In this document: positions 1-11,284 of the stretch, piece by piece
How the letters are laid out: every line of letters begins with the position of its first letter
Numbering within the stretch: the first letter of the stretch is position 1
Assembly (NCBI GenBank): GCA_021397835.1
Contig: JAJFZO010000579.1
Location: 883,001-947,000, forward strand
Direction: 5' to 3'
Origin: Moringa oleifera
Taxonomy: Eukaryota > Streptophyta > Magnoliopsida > Brassicales > Moringaceae
Length of the DNA: 64,000 nt
Notes under the pieces: generated by a model
Database searches by the model: none
The model's input: only the letters and a program-made list of their open reading frames with translations
Told to the model about the DNA's origin: nothing
Translations under genes and position numbers: made by a program

Positions 1-2999
1 AATTTTATTGTAATTTGAGTTGAAATTTCCAATTTCAATCAAAATTCATGCAATTCTAATCAAAAACAAAAATAAAAAATAAAAATTAATGTTTTTAAAT
101 CATAATTAAAAACTAATTATGAAATTTGGAGACGAGATCCAAAATTTACTCTTGAGATAACTGATATTGATAAAATACTATGCGCTGATAAATGTAATTT
201 CATTAATCAAATAATTCATGAAGAAAATGAGCATCATCCTAATTGAAAGAAATCTAATCCAGTTAGCAGGATAGTTATGAGGAGACTACTTTAAATAGAT
301 AAATATTGTTAAGGAATTGTTTTTTTTGTAACAAAACAAAAATATCAAACATCAAATAATAAGGAACTTGAAATCTTACTTAGTAACTTCAAAAGTTAAA
401 AACCAAAAATAAAAATTGGGTGGACCAACTATTACATGAGTATAATAATCATTTAATATATTAAAAAGTAACAATTTTTAAAATTGATATAATTTATTGA
501 ATTTCAGTCAAAGTGTATATATTTATTTGATATATATTTTTTAAAATTTTAATTTGAAAATTTATAAAAGTTCATTTTCATTTATAACTAATCTTAAAAA
601 CAAAAACTTTCAAATTCTTTTTTAACGACTAAAAATTATTTTTATATATGAGAACTCTGATATACAAAATATATATATAAAGAAAATTTTATTGTTTTCT
701 ATTTTACAAGATTTAAAGATATTTTTATAAAATAAATATACAAATTTAATCTATCTAAAACTTTAAAATAATTTTTTATTAATTTAAGAAATTATTGAAC
801 CATTTTAATAGGAAAAATCTTTACCTCTTTTTAGCTTTTCAATATTTTTTGCTTACTCTTTTTTTTTTTTTTTTGAAATTGATTTTTAACAAGTATCAGT
901 TTTCACAAATATTTGTTTTTTTTGGCCAAAACAAAATCAATTGGCAAAAATGCTTTGTACAACCCAAATAAATTTTAGAGTTTTTTACTATCAAAATATC
1001 CACATAAACAATTTTGATATAATACATAATGACATGTTATAATATGAAAAATTATTTAAGTTTAATGATTTTTGGATTGAATATATAATGATTTACTTAG
1101 ATATTATCATAAAATGACAAGACTAATATGCTTTAAAAGTGTTTATAATATAGATTTGGGTATCGAATATGGCAATAATGTTAGGTATATAATATTGGGT
1201 TAGGTTTTTTGAGATATTCAACCCAATTTGAGTTTAATAAAACAAATTTAGATAATATTTAAACGAATTCAAATAGATTTGAGTTCAAAATTTAATATTT
1301 GAGTTGAATTTGAGTTTAATTTTTGGATATCTTATATTGAAATTTGCATATATCATCAAATTCAGATATAAAGTATTCAAATCCGATACATGATATTGAT
1401 TTAATGAAATTAAAACGACATATTTTGATTGATCTAATTAGATTTTATATTAAAATAAAATATTATATGTTTCACATTGTATTAATATATAGAATTTTTA
1501 ATTTCAGCTTTAATTAGTTTAGATTTTGTAATTTCTTTATGTGAATAAAATTAAACTAAATGAATCTTTGAAGTAGCTTAAAAAAGAGTTACCAAAGGCT
1601 CATAATGGTTAACCTAAATGAAGAAATCAAAAGATTTAACCCACGATAATTGCACACTTTAACAAAGTGCTGAAAAATGACTAAAAGTCAAAAGTGTGAA
1701 CGAATTTAGCATAATCAAAGTAATAAGCGATTAAATATTAATGAAGAAAGTATTGGAATGTCAATATGGCAATATAGTACTCAACAAGGTCCTATGATAT
1801 CGATACTCGACAAACAATATAGTATCAAAAGATCATAAAAATCAACAATTTTGTCTATAACAAAGACGAGTCAATATCTTATAACTCACTAAGATGAGAA
1901 CAGGCTATACAGAGCCAAATAGTTATACCATTCAAGCCAACTATATATATAAAATCTCAAGTAAGCCTAATTCAAGCTATCTTATCCTAATAAAATTTTG
2001 TTTAATTTCTTACTAACTTGGGTGAAAGATACCTCAATTCCTTATGCAATAATCTATTGGTGTTTACTTTGTTTTGCAAATTCTTTTCATCTCAAACATC
2101 AATGAAAAGATCTAACTTTATTTGTTTTTAATCATAACCTAAACTATTTTCAGATCGTATCAATTTTATTACTTCAAATGAATTTAAATATTTAATAGTA
2201 ATCATAATTGATTTGAAGTTAAAATTAATATAAATTTTATTTGAAATATTAAATATTACATCAACTTTAATGATTGACCATTTGAAATATTTTTTGAAGT
2301 GAAAAATTATACTTATTTCTTATGTTATTAATTTTTAAAATTTAATTATTAAAAATAAATCTGATAAATGAGCATTTGATGAGTAAGATATCTATTAAAT
2401 TATTAAAACTTATAAATATATTAATACATATGAATACAATAAACAACCTTGAATGAATTGGGATGGTATATCGAATTAAAAACAAATTTAGATTATAAGA
2501 TTAATTTTTAAATAAATTTAAATATATATATTGTAATTAATAAATAATGTTTTTATAAAATCTTGATATTTGATTTAAATTATCAAACATACCTTTACAA
2601 TTTAAAAAAATATTATAAATTTTAAAATAACGAAAATTAATGAGCTGTAAAAATTTAGCATTTACGTTAAGGATATTTTTGTGTGATCATTTAATTTTAT
2701 ATATTCATTGTTAATTTTGACCAAACATTGTTCATTTACCTTTTTTTTTTTTGTTTTCTTCCTCATCATGCCCTTTGTTGGTCTATAAATTATGGATAAC
2801 GAGTGTGATGACTCCATTGTATTTTGTCATTGTATTTATTGGTTGTTGCAAATGAAAAAAAAAGAAAAAGAAGAAGATAATTCTCACACATTCGTGAACA
2901 TCAACAATATTATTTTAAGCATGATAAAAAGCATATTATACTTACAATAAAATTTTCAGTAAATTTGAAATATTAAACATATTGAAACGAACTCAGAAC
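1..2999. other. AT-rich intergenic DNA, no gene seen
   Basis: The stretch is very AT-rich with frequent stops in all frames and no open frame of coding character. Positions about 1150-1400 contain sequence resembling the small repeat family seen again at 20665-21200, starting with a GGCAAT-type motif and continuing with phrases such as TTGAGTTCAAAATT, so decayed mobile DNA is likely there. A short T-run lies near 859-874. I see no RNA gene. Confidence 0.6.
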
Positions 3000-3875
3000 C
3001 TAAACTTGTATCAATTTTTTACAAAGTCAAAAAGGTAAGGAGCAGGGGCTCCAATAATCAGGCCAAAAAATACAATGAAATTCAACTGTCAATTGTCATA
3101 GCGCACACTACCTATACATTTTGTATAACACTATAACACCATAAAAAAAAGAACTCAAGTTTTTAATCCAACTCATAATTTTCCATGGTGACTCCTGAAG
3201 GTGAACCAAAAAAAGAGAGTCGCATCGCCACCAACTTATACAAATCAAACAAAATTTTCTTTCATTTTTATGTGTTGTATATGATAATATCTTTTCTAAT
3301 ATGCCTTGTATTATATGTTTTATGTGCATTTACTTTATTGTTTACCTAAGGTAAATTGAATCACTCTCAAGAAAAATTTGCTTCAATTCCAATTTGAGTT
3401 CAAGATGCTATACTCAGGAAATGGCTCATTTTTTACTACTGCCTCATGGACTTCATCTTCTTAAGCCTTCATCAATCTCTAAGCCCAATAATAAAGGTTT
3501 TAACTTTAGTATTGATGTCAGAGTTAGGATAGAAGACTGATCTACCTCCATCATAACTATTGTGCCCATCAACATTGTCCATCACGATTGTTGTCTCTAA
3601 TTTTGCTTTACTAGGGGATAAATTGATATTTTCTAATTCAAGGGAGTAGCTAGCGTCTAAAGCTTTAAGTGTTGCATATACGTATTCTAACAAAAGCTAT
3701 GCTACGTATGTGTATTCTAACTAAACCTCTTGACGCCATAAATTTCGTCTTCGATATTTTGAATGGTGGAAGTGCTGGAAGTAACAGCGGAGATGGCATT
3801 GAAGTCACTCAGGATGTGATAATTTTTATTCCAATCACAAGCTTGGCTGACGATGAGATTGAAAAAAACTTATAA
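3000..3875. other. GC-richer relic with short ORFs on both strands
   Basis: Base composition rises clearly above the flanking AT-rich DNA. It holds a 73-codon open frame on - (3472-3693) containing LDASYSLELENINLSPSK and an overlapping 68-codon frame on + (3669-3875) containing GGSAGSNSGDGIEVTQD. Neither is recognised, neither has convincing flanking exons, and they overlap at their 5' ends. A decayed gene or an old insertion fits best. A functional small gene cannot be excluded. Confidence 0.25.
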
Positions 3876-4864
3876 ATATCTCTTTCTATTTTATTAGAAA
3901 AAAATAATTTTATTTTTTAAATTAGTGAAATAAAATTAAGTATTGAATTAGAGTAAGCATAAAACTCACTTTTAATTTATATGATTAACATCAAAAGAAT
4001 TAATAAATTTATTTTAAATTAATATATGAACATATTTTAAAAACTTAAATAAAAAATTAAAAATTATATATGTCTATTAATTAATTATAATGCAATTCAA
4101 ACTTGTAATAAAAAATACATTAAATATATCCATTAGTTAATTATAATGCAATCCAGAATTGTAATAAACATTACGTAATATTATATATGTCCATCAATTA
4201 ATTATAATGCAATTCAAATTTGTAATAAATATTATATTATATTATTTTTACTTTAATTTTTATAATATTTTAAACAAAAATTATTTAAATTTATGTAATT
4301 ATTCTTAAAATACTAATATTATTAATAAAATATTTTAGTAATTCTCAATATTGTTCATATTTATAAATTTTATTATATAATCAAATTTTTTAAGTCAAAA
4401 AATAATAAAGTGTAATAAAAAATTAAAATTAAAATAATTATTATATTTATTTATGAATTATTATATAATTTAAATTTGTAATGATTATCATATTATATTA
4501 TTATTATTTAATATCAATATATTTTAAAATAAATAAAAATTAAATTAAATTAAATTGTATATTTTATTAAACACATTACAATATTAACATAATTTTATCT
4601 AATTTTAATCGCATACTGTAATAATCCAATCTTTATTTTATTATTTAACTGTGAAAAATTAAATCAAACAATCATTGAAATTTTAAGTTTTCAACAATCC
4701 AAACCGTAGAAAAATGTTTTAATTGATGGAAGGGCATATATATAAAATTGGACTGACATCTGAATTATTCGGAGAACCGACCTGTGATTTGGACACACGT
4801 ATTATTAATAAAAATAAAATCTGTCCCTTTCATTAAAACCAGTGGACAAAGATAAATACCCCTC
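3876..4864. other. AT-rich intergenic DNA upstream of the WD40 gene
   Basis: No coding frame is visible. It contains the three-copy repeat listed at 4066-4235. Near 4736-4747 there is a TATATATAAAA stretch, but it lies more than 100 bp from the probable transcript start, so it is not called a TATA box. Confidence 0.5.
4066..4235. repeat. Degenerate tandem repeat, three copies of a 57-60 bp unit
   Basis: The core AATTATAATGCAAT recurs near 4083, 4140 and 4200, each copy preceded by a TCTATTAATT or TCCATYARTT-like phrase and followed by a TTGTAATAAA phrase. Spacing between copies is 57 and 60 bp. A weaker fourth copy may lie near 4450-4500. The copies differ at several positions, so the array is old. 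Confidence 0.65.
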
Positions 4865-6271
4865 TCGCTCCTTGTCTGCTTTTCTCTTTCTCTTTTTCTC
4901 TCTCTCTCATCTTTCGAGTCCTCGCGATCTGTTCACTATCATCGTATTCTATTTTTATTTCTTGTTTATATTGTAACCATAAGTTAATTATAGTTAACGT
5001 TTGAAGATGCTGTTGAGTTCTTTCGTGTTTTGATCTCCAGATCGGAAGAGGATCTCCCTCTTATCCTCTCATATACTAAAAGGTGATTTTTAATTATTTT
5101 CGTCGTTTTATTTTTTGCTTGGGTTTAGATTGCCAGATCCTAGGGTTTTCCCTGTTTGATTTGTTAATTTTTCATTTTTCATTTTGTAGCTCAGTTGGTG
5201 CAGAAACATGCTAATAGGAATTGATCGCTGTTACACTTTTAGGGTTTGTGCGTTATTCTGTAAATATGCATATATGTATAAGTTTTTTTTTTTTTTGGGT
5301 TTGTGGGTTGCTTTTTTCGCCCTTATTTTTGGAGGGAAGGTCGCGTGCGTAGTATTGTGTTTTTTGTATCATGATTGTGACTACAATTCTGAGGCAGTAA
5401 TATCTTGTTTCTCGCTTTGGATTTTTTTTTTTAGGGCTCGTTCTAAGCCTGTTTGATCTTATCTCTTTCTGTTTCTTCCTGTGTTTGCTGGAAACGTAGG
5501 ACCATAGAATTGAGAATTTTGATAATTGAGGAGGATGATCTTTTATTATGGGAAGGATCTTGCCTGAGAATGTACCAGAAAAGAAACTTAAAACCCTAAT
5601 ATAGAGTGTCTAAAGCTTCGAGTAGAGGACTATCTCACTCTTCGAGGCTGCTGTAGATTGTTGTGGTTAGTCAATGACAATGTTATATAAACCAGTATTT
5701 ATTGGATATTGATCTCCCGACTAGAAATTACGTGTCAAAGTTGCTACCTTTAGTGTTTTTGCTGGATTTAGAAAAGGTTGAATATGAGAACAAAATTTTG
5801 GATTGTGCCCAGTGGTTATAACATAACTGGGTTATGTTAGTGGTTGAATTCCTGAATGATTATAACATAACTGGGTTGTGTTAGTGGTTGCATTCCTGAA
5901 AAGGCATGTAGCTTATGCTGCCTCCATGACGACGGTATGTGATGGATTTGTGCCATAGTGTTTCATCGACATTTCATCCCTTTTGCGTACACTTGTGGAA
6001 TGCATGTCGATGTTGTTTGTTGTCCAGTATGGTCTGTTGATTGTTGGGTGGCTATGTATTGATTGTCCTTGTGGGATCCTGCCAATGGTGAATTAGGTTT
6101 GGCTGAAATTAGTTTTTGAGAGTATATCACATGATCTGTAAACAGTGCATTTTTCATATTTTTGTCACTTTAATTTGCTTTGCATGTTGGATTCAAGTGT
6201 TATGTCTCTATTGATGCTCATTTAATTGGTTTGACTTCATATTGTATAGGTGTGAAATTGTTGCTTTAAAT
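4865..6271 (+). promoter_or_regulatory. 5' leader and leader intron of the WD40 gene
   Basis: A pyrimidine-rich TC tract at about 4865-4915, typical of plant transcript starts, begins the probable leader. A good donor (AAAAG|GTGATT) at 5083 and acceptor (TATAG|GTGTG) ending at 6249 define a probable 1.17 kb leader intron. It is T-rich and precedes the coding start by 22 bp. Short open frames within it, such as 5208-5456, are intronic and not taken as genes. Exact transcript ends are inferred. Confidence 0.5.
5816..5903. repeat. 44-bp tandem duplication in the WD40 leader intron
   Basis: Two adjacent 44-bp units, 5816-5859 and 5860-5903, both begin TTATAACATAACTGGGTT and contain a TTAGTGGTTG phrase. 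They differ at only a few positions, which suggests a recent slippage or unequal exchange event. Confidence 0.85.
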
Positions 6272-9200
6272 ATGTCTCATTACCAAGAGGATGATGCTGA
6301 GTACATGGCAGACGAATATGAAATGGAAGATGTGGATGATGACATGGATGAAGAGTTTCGTGGCAGGGATATGGGTGCATCGGATTCTGATGTTGATGAA
6401 TATGACTACTCGGTTTGTGTTTTTTTTTTTTTTTTTTTGGGGGGGGGGGGGGGGGGGAACTTTACACGGTGACTTTAAATAGTCATTGTCATTAATAGTA
6501 GGCCAATGTGGAGTGTAGCCTTTTATTTGTTGAACTTTATTTTCAAAATTTTGTAATTCAGGCATGTCCATGTGCTCTGTTTCAGAATAATAAAGTAGCT
6601 GATACTTCTGCCGCGCAAGCTAGAAGAGGGAAAGACATACAAGGAATTCCTTGGGATAGGCTTAGCATCACTAGGGAAAAATACAGGCAAACTAGGCTAG
6701 AACAATACAAAAATTATGAGAACATCCCTAATTCTGGAGAAGGATCAGCGAAGGTAAGTTATAGCTTCCCCTCCCTCGCTGTTAGCAGCATTGATGCAGT
6801 AATTATTATCTTGATTTGATATTATTTTTTCATATGCTTGAATATGAATGCAGGATTGCAAGGTTACTAAGAAAGGGGGCTTATATTATGAGTTCAGACG
6901 AAATTCAAGATCTGTGAAGTCAACCATTCTTCATTTTCAGGTCCACTGCATGCAAGTCTCCATTGAATTGTGCACCAAATAACTGTTATCTCTGCACTTA
7001 GCGGATTTATTTGCTTGTGTGTTTTGTGCCTACTTGATATCATGTGACAATTGATGAAATATGAGGTTCTTGGCTGATGTAAATCTTTTGTCCTTGTTGC
7101 AGTTGAGGAATTTGGTTTGGGCTACATCAAAGCATGATGTCTACCTTATGTCACACTTCTCTGTCATTCATTGGTCCTCATTAACCTATAGCAGGTCTGA
7201 AGTTCTAAATGTTTCAGGTCATGTGGCACCATCTGAGGTGGGTGTTCTTGTGTCATTCAGACTCCCTGTCCCAGCAGGAATTGGATCTTCTGAAATAAGT
7301 CATTATTTTTGCAGAAACATCCTGGAAGTCTTCTGGAGGGATTTACTCAGACCCAAGTGAGTACTCTTGCAGTAAAAGATAGACTGTTAGTTGCTGGAGG
7401 GTTTCAGGGAGAACTTATTTGCAAGGTGAGTTACAAGAACATCTAAATGTCATGCAATGAATAAGAATTGCTGGTACGATTGCATGGTCTGTTACGTACG
7501 TTGCTAAGCTATTGTTTTGTGATTGTCATTTGTGTTACAAACTTAAGTGAAGCAATCCTTGACTTGACATTGCCTATGGAAAACAATGGAATTTTTGATA
7601 TGAAGAAAATCTAGAAAGGTTTTTTTTTTTTTCATGTTTCTTGATTGCTACTGTCATTTGGAGCATTCTTGATCTTCTAAGAACTTTCCATTATTTAAGT
7701 CTGAAGGAAGGGGAAAAATAGCTTCTATTTTTTGAATTATTCAATTGCATCTTGGCTAATGGATATTTCTTTTTCACTGATGTGTCAGCATCTTGATAGA
7801 CCTGGTGTCAGCTTTTGCTCGAGGACAACTTATGATGATAATGCTATTACCAATGCTGTTGAAATCTATGTCAAACCTAGGTATTACCTCTGTCTTGTGT
7901 TGTGGTGTAGCTATTCACTGTCTTGTGTTGTGGTGTAGCTATTCACTGTAACCTGAATTTAATTTAATTTAATTTGTGTCTTTCATTTGCAGTGGTGCAT
8001 TACACTTCACTGCCTCAAATAATGACTGTGGTGTCAGAGACTTTGACATGGAAAAGTATCAGCTTGCTAAGCATTTTCGATTTCCTTGGCCAGTGAATGT
8101 AAGTTTCTTGTATTGGTTTTCTGTTAAAGAACTGGTAATGCCCAAAACTTACTTGTTTGTCTTGCTCCTAGCATGATGGAGTGAAACTCCCCAACATGCA
8201 AAATAGGGAAGTTGTGCCGCATAGTGGTTCTCTATTATATTAATTCACACTCAAAGTTGGACAATGTAGCCTCAGATCTGTAATTTACTGGTATTTGGGT
8301 TCAATTTGTATGGATAAGTTGAGATTATTTACTGATCTTACTAGAATTCAAGAGTAGTGATTGTGATTTTCTCATTGATTGCTAAACAAGTTGCTTTCCT
8401 CTTGTTAACCTATTTGGTCTGCTTGGTTTGATAGCTGACTGCTTTATTTAGGACATAGGTACTTGGAGACCATGATAGAAGGCATTTTGGTGATTTTTCA
8501 GCTTCATTTGAGCAATGAAACATGTGATGTGATCTGCAAAATTTCGTAGTATATCCTAGCATATTGCTCTGTGAACAACTGCACCATCACAGATTGTTTG
8601 GTTGACTTGATGGATCTATTCCGTATTAGGTCTAGATAGCTGTTTAGGTAAGCTTAATTTCATTTCTCCCTGTCTAAGTAGGTCTGTTAGTAATCTTTCT
8701 GGACTGCTTAAAATTTTAGTCTTGCGAGCCTTCATTCTTTGTTTCTCTCGAAGAGAATTGTATATGGGAATAAATGCAGAGGACTTCTCATAACTAGGTC
8801 TTTTCTTGCTATAGCAGGCATCAAATTATGAGTGATTGTTTTGTTTTGGTAATTTTTGCAGCATACTTCCCTGAGTCCTGATGGTAAAGTACTAGTAATT
8901 GTTGGAGACAACCCTGAGGGTCTGCTGGTGGACTCCAACACTGGAAAGGTACGTGTTTGGTCTTTTGTCCATGACATCTCATTAACTGCTTTGTATGTCT
9001 ATGAGCCTGAGCAAGAAAGCACATGTTGATCTGAATTTGCTATTTTGCAGACAGTGACACCTTTATGTGGCCACTTGGATTACTCATTTGCATCGGCATG
9101 GCACCCAGATGGTGTCACCTTTGCTACTGGGAACCAGGACAAAACCTGCCGGATCTGGGATGTGCGGAACTTATCCAAATCTGTTGCTGTACTGAAGGGC

Positions 9201-9464
9201 AACCTTGGAGCTGTTAGGTCTATTCGATACACCTCTGATGGTCAGTACATGGCAATGGCTGAGCCTGCTGATTTTGTTCATGTTTTTGATGTCAAAAATG
9301 GGTATGAGAAGGAGCAGGAAATTGATTTCTTCGGTGAGATATCTGGTATATCCTTCAGTCCGGATACAGAATCGCTATTCGTCGGTGTGTGGGATCGTAC
9401 TTATGGTAGTCTGCTTGAATATGGTCGCTGCCGGAACTACTCATACCTCGATTGCTTACTTTAA
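6272..9464 (+). CDS. WD40 repeat protein (At1g55680/At5g56190-like)
   Basis: Nine coding exons stay in phase: 6272-6412, 6586-6753, 6854-6940, 7103-7237, 7315-7425, 7789-7880, 7993-8098, 8862-8948 and 9051-9464, giving 446 residues. The first 47 residues are strongly acidic (many Asp and Glu). The rest carries WD40-type blades. The clearest, in the last exon, reads HPDGVTFATGNQDKTCRIWD, followed by a second ending in FDV and a SPDTESLFVGVWD segment. Length and architecture match the conserved plant family annotated as transducin/WD40 or as related to the fission yeast protein C2A9.03, whose molecular role is not established. It probably acts as a protein-interaction propeller. The ATG at 6272 was chosen because it opens the acidic leader right after the leader intron. 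No frameshift was seen. Confidence 0.93.
6420..6457. repeat. T19-G19 homopolymer pair inside a WD40 intron
   Basis: A run of 19 T is followed directly by a run of 19 G, beginning seven bases after the donor dinucleotide of the 173-nt intron that spans 6413-6585. The G-run lies on the sense strand, so it would be in the pre-mRNA. Exact lengths are prone to sequencing error. Confidence 0.85.
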
Positions 9465-10001
9465 GTTGAAGTGCAATTCGCAAATAAGCATGTTGGTTAC
9501 TTGGTTCAATTGAGAGACCTTGTAACTGTGTCATCGTTAGAAGAGGTGCAGCTGTAAATGTAATATGATGTGCAATTGTAGGTTATTATGGTTCAATTTA
9601 GTTTTCATGCCAACATTGTGGGGCTTATCATAAGATTTGTGAAAGGGAGGGGATGTACAGAAGGCTAGAAAGCACATGGTGTGCAAACAGCTAGAAGTAA
9701 AAGGTGACTATGGCTTGTTGTGGACAAGACAACTTAATGATCCATAAATAGTTGTTGTCTTTGTTCATCCTGTGGTTCTTGTTTGTGTATTGGTAAGTTG
9801 AGAACTTGCCAATGATCATTGGCCCTTCATAAAATACTTGAGTTTTGCCTGTTTTCTTTTTCCCAGCTAAGAGTCCCTGAACTATGCTTAACAAGTAGTT
9901 CGCATGCAAATGTTTGCCAGAGTTGTGTGGGTTGGTGAATTTGAAACATTAAATTGATGCATGTTGGTTGTTAAAGAGCATTTTACTGATTGCACTTAGG
10001 A

Positions 10002-10055
10002 GTGACAGAACATAACACAGTTGAAGGGTCTCCCCTTCACTCAATTGTCTGTGAC
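10002..10055. repeat. Imperfect 54-nt inverted repeat (hairpin)
   Basis: The outer arms GTGACAGA and TCTGTGAC pair with one mismatch. The inner arms TGAAGGG and CCCTTCA pair perfectly around a TCTC loop, with a bulged middle section. No known microRNA sequence is recognised in it. It could be a small MITE remnant or chance. Confidence 0.4.
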
Positions 10056-10607
10056 GTAATCTTAATTCCATTATGATAGAAAAATGAATATATCTGGGTA
10101 AGTTGACATGTTCAACTTATTTTAATCATAATTATTTTATTTAATGAACCATGCTTGTGGAATGAGAGCAATGATCATGTTTGAAATTTTTCTTATCAAG
10201 ATGATTTTAAATTAAATGGTGTTTGGTATTTATGGTTGTTGTGCCACATTTTTTTTTTTTTAATCTTTTGTGGAGATCTTTCTATATAAAGGTGGGAGTT
10301 CATCATTGAGACTTTCTTTTTTGTTTCTTAGAACTCACCATTTTAAGCTTTCAGTCAAAACTTTATTCAATTTTGAGATGTTCGGTGAGAGAGTTGCTTA
10401 TTTTTAGACTTCATATATTCTAGAAATTAAAGTTGTTTGAAGTTTTTGAATGCTTATAATTTAGAATTCTTGATTTTTAAGAATCTAATTTATCCAGAGC
10501 TTTTTGTGGGTTTTATTTTTTTATTTTTTGAAGTCTATAAAATGGAAGATCACTTTATAATGTTAACATTGAAGAGACCCTATTTATTTTAGGCAGGTGC
10601 AATTTCC

Positions 10608-10632
10608 TTTTTTTTTTGGGGGGGGGGAGGGG
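10608..10632. repeat. T10-G10 homopolymer pair
   Basis: Ten T (10608-10617) are followed by ten G (10618-10627), then an interrupted G-rich extension. The same T-then-G arrangement occurs at 6420-6457 and 61973-61989. Confidence 0.8.
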
Positions 10633-10851
10633 AGGAAGAAACTTTGATATTTTTTATTTATTTTTTAGAAAAATCATTTTATCCATGACAAATCATGCAT
10701 GTAAGTTGGCAGTTTAAGAGTTTGGTCATTCAGTATGCTTTAGTTCAATTTTCACTAAAAGGCATTCCCGGGGTAAAAAGGTAAAAACAGATAATTATGT
10801 GGTTACTTAAAAAGAGTAAAAAGGGTAAGCCCACTGGAATCCAATCGGTTT

Positions 10852-10882
10852 CGAACCCGACGTGAATCGAACACGCAACCTT
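10852..10882 (-). pseudogene. 3'-half tRNA-Trp fragment
   Basis: This duplicated piece contains only the variable region, T arm, 3' acceptor strand and discriminator position of tRNA-Trp. It has no anticodon arm, D arm or 5' acceptor strand. Its T loop is the normal TTCGATT, unlike the complete copy, but its discriminator base is G where the complete gene has A. It cannot make a tRNA alone, though its B box is intact. Confidence 0.85.
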
Positions 10883-10915
10883 AAACAGATAATTATGTGG
10901 TTACTTAAAAAGAGT

Positions 10916-10920
10916 AAAAA
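10916..10920 (-). terminator. Pol III T-run terminator for the tRNA
   Basis: On the - strand a run of five T lies 29 nt past the tRNA 3' end. A TTTT also sits right after the discriminator region on the opposite strand and does not count. The same T-run is duplicated in the neighbouring unit at 10818-10822. Confidence 0.5.
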
Positions 10921-10949
10921 GGGTAAGCCCACTGGAATCCAATCGGTTT

Positions 10950-11021
10950 TGAACCCGACGTGAATCGATCACGCAACCTTCTGATCTGGAGTCAGACGCG
11001 CTACCATTGCGCCACGGATCC
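10950..11021 (-). tRNA. tRNA-Trp (CCA anticodon), T54 changed to A
   Basis: The 72-nt cloverleaf reads GGATCCG...CGGGTTC plus discriminator A on the - strand. It has a GCGC D stem, a TCTGA/TCAGA anticodon stem and a CTCCAGA loop with anticodon CCA. The acceptor, D, anticodon and T stems all pair. The T loop reads ATCGATT where plant tRNA-Trp has TTCGATT, so the nearly invariant T54 is A. The T54-A58 pair that folds the loop would be lost, while the B box still fits GWTCRANNC. A TATAAAAATGGATATATAA stretch just upstream matches the AT-rich leaders of plant tRNA genes. It decodes UGG in the cytosol if functional. Confidence 0.93.
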
Positions 11022-11284
11022 CTGTAGTTATATATCCATTTTTATAGCATAAAATAAATTTCTGTACTGGCCCATTGGACGCAAAGATCTCTGATCCATA
11101 AGAAACCAATGAGAAGAAGCCAAGTCACCCATCCAGAATCTTGCTATGCTCATTTCCATCCTCACAATTACAATCTCTCTTTCTATCTTCTTCTCCTTTA
11201 ACCATCATCATAAATAAAATCGAAGCGTGGTTGATCTGGTTTGCATTCCGTTCCATTGATCCTTCAACACCAGACAGACCAACA
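11022..11284. promoter_or_regulatory. Divergent tRNA-Trp / psaG intergenic region
   Basis: These 263 bp separate the 5' end of the tRNA (on -) from the psaG start codon (on +), so they must hold both a pol III upstream region and a pol II promoter. A TATA-like stretch lies near 11028-11048. CCAAT-type motifs in both orientations lie near 11071-11112. A TC-rich initiator-like tract lies at about 11170-11200. Assignments are inferred from motif and position. Confidence 0.45.

Larger units (their letters stand above)
9465..10784. other. WD40 3' end and intergenic DNA before the tRNA
   Basis: The first few hundred bases are probably 3' UTR. Beyond that the sequence is T-rich without a coding frame. 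It contains an imperfect hairpin (10002-10055) and a T10-G10 tract (10608-10627), both listed separately. Confidence 0.5.
10785..10980. repeat. 98-bp tandem duplication carrying half a tRNA
   Basis: Unit 1 is 10785-10882 and unit 2 is 10883-10980. Both begin AAACAGATAATTATGTGG and end at the same point inside the tRNA-Trp gene (ACGCAACCTT). I find only two differences in 98 bp, at 10852/10950 and 10871/10969, and both fall in the tRNA part. Unit 2 is continuous with the complete tRNA gene. Unit 1 therefore carries only a 3' half of the tRNA plus its downstream flank. Confidence 0.93.

Noticed and set aside
4736..4747. TATATATAAAA as TATA box of the WD40 gene
   Set aside because: Too far (over 100 bp) from the pyrimidine-rich transcript start area, and such text is common in this AT-rich DNA.
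5208..5456. 82-codon frame on +
   Set aside because: Lies inside the leader intron of the WD40 gene and is T-rich (Phe and Cys runs).
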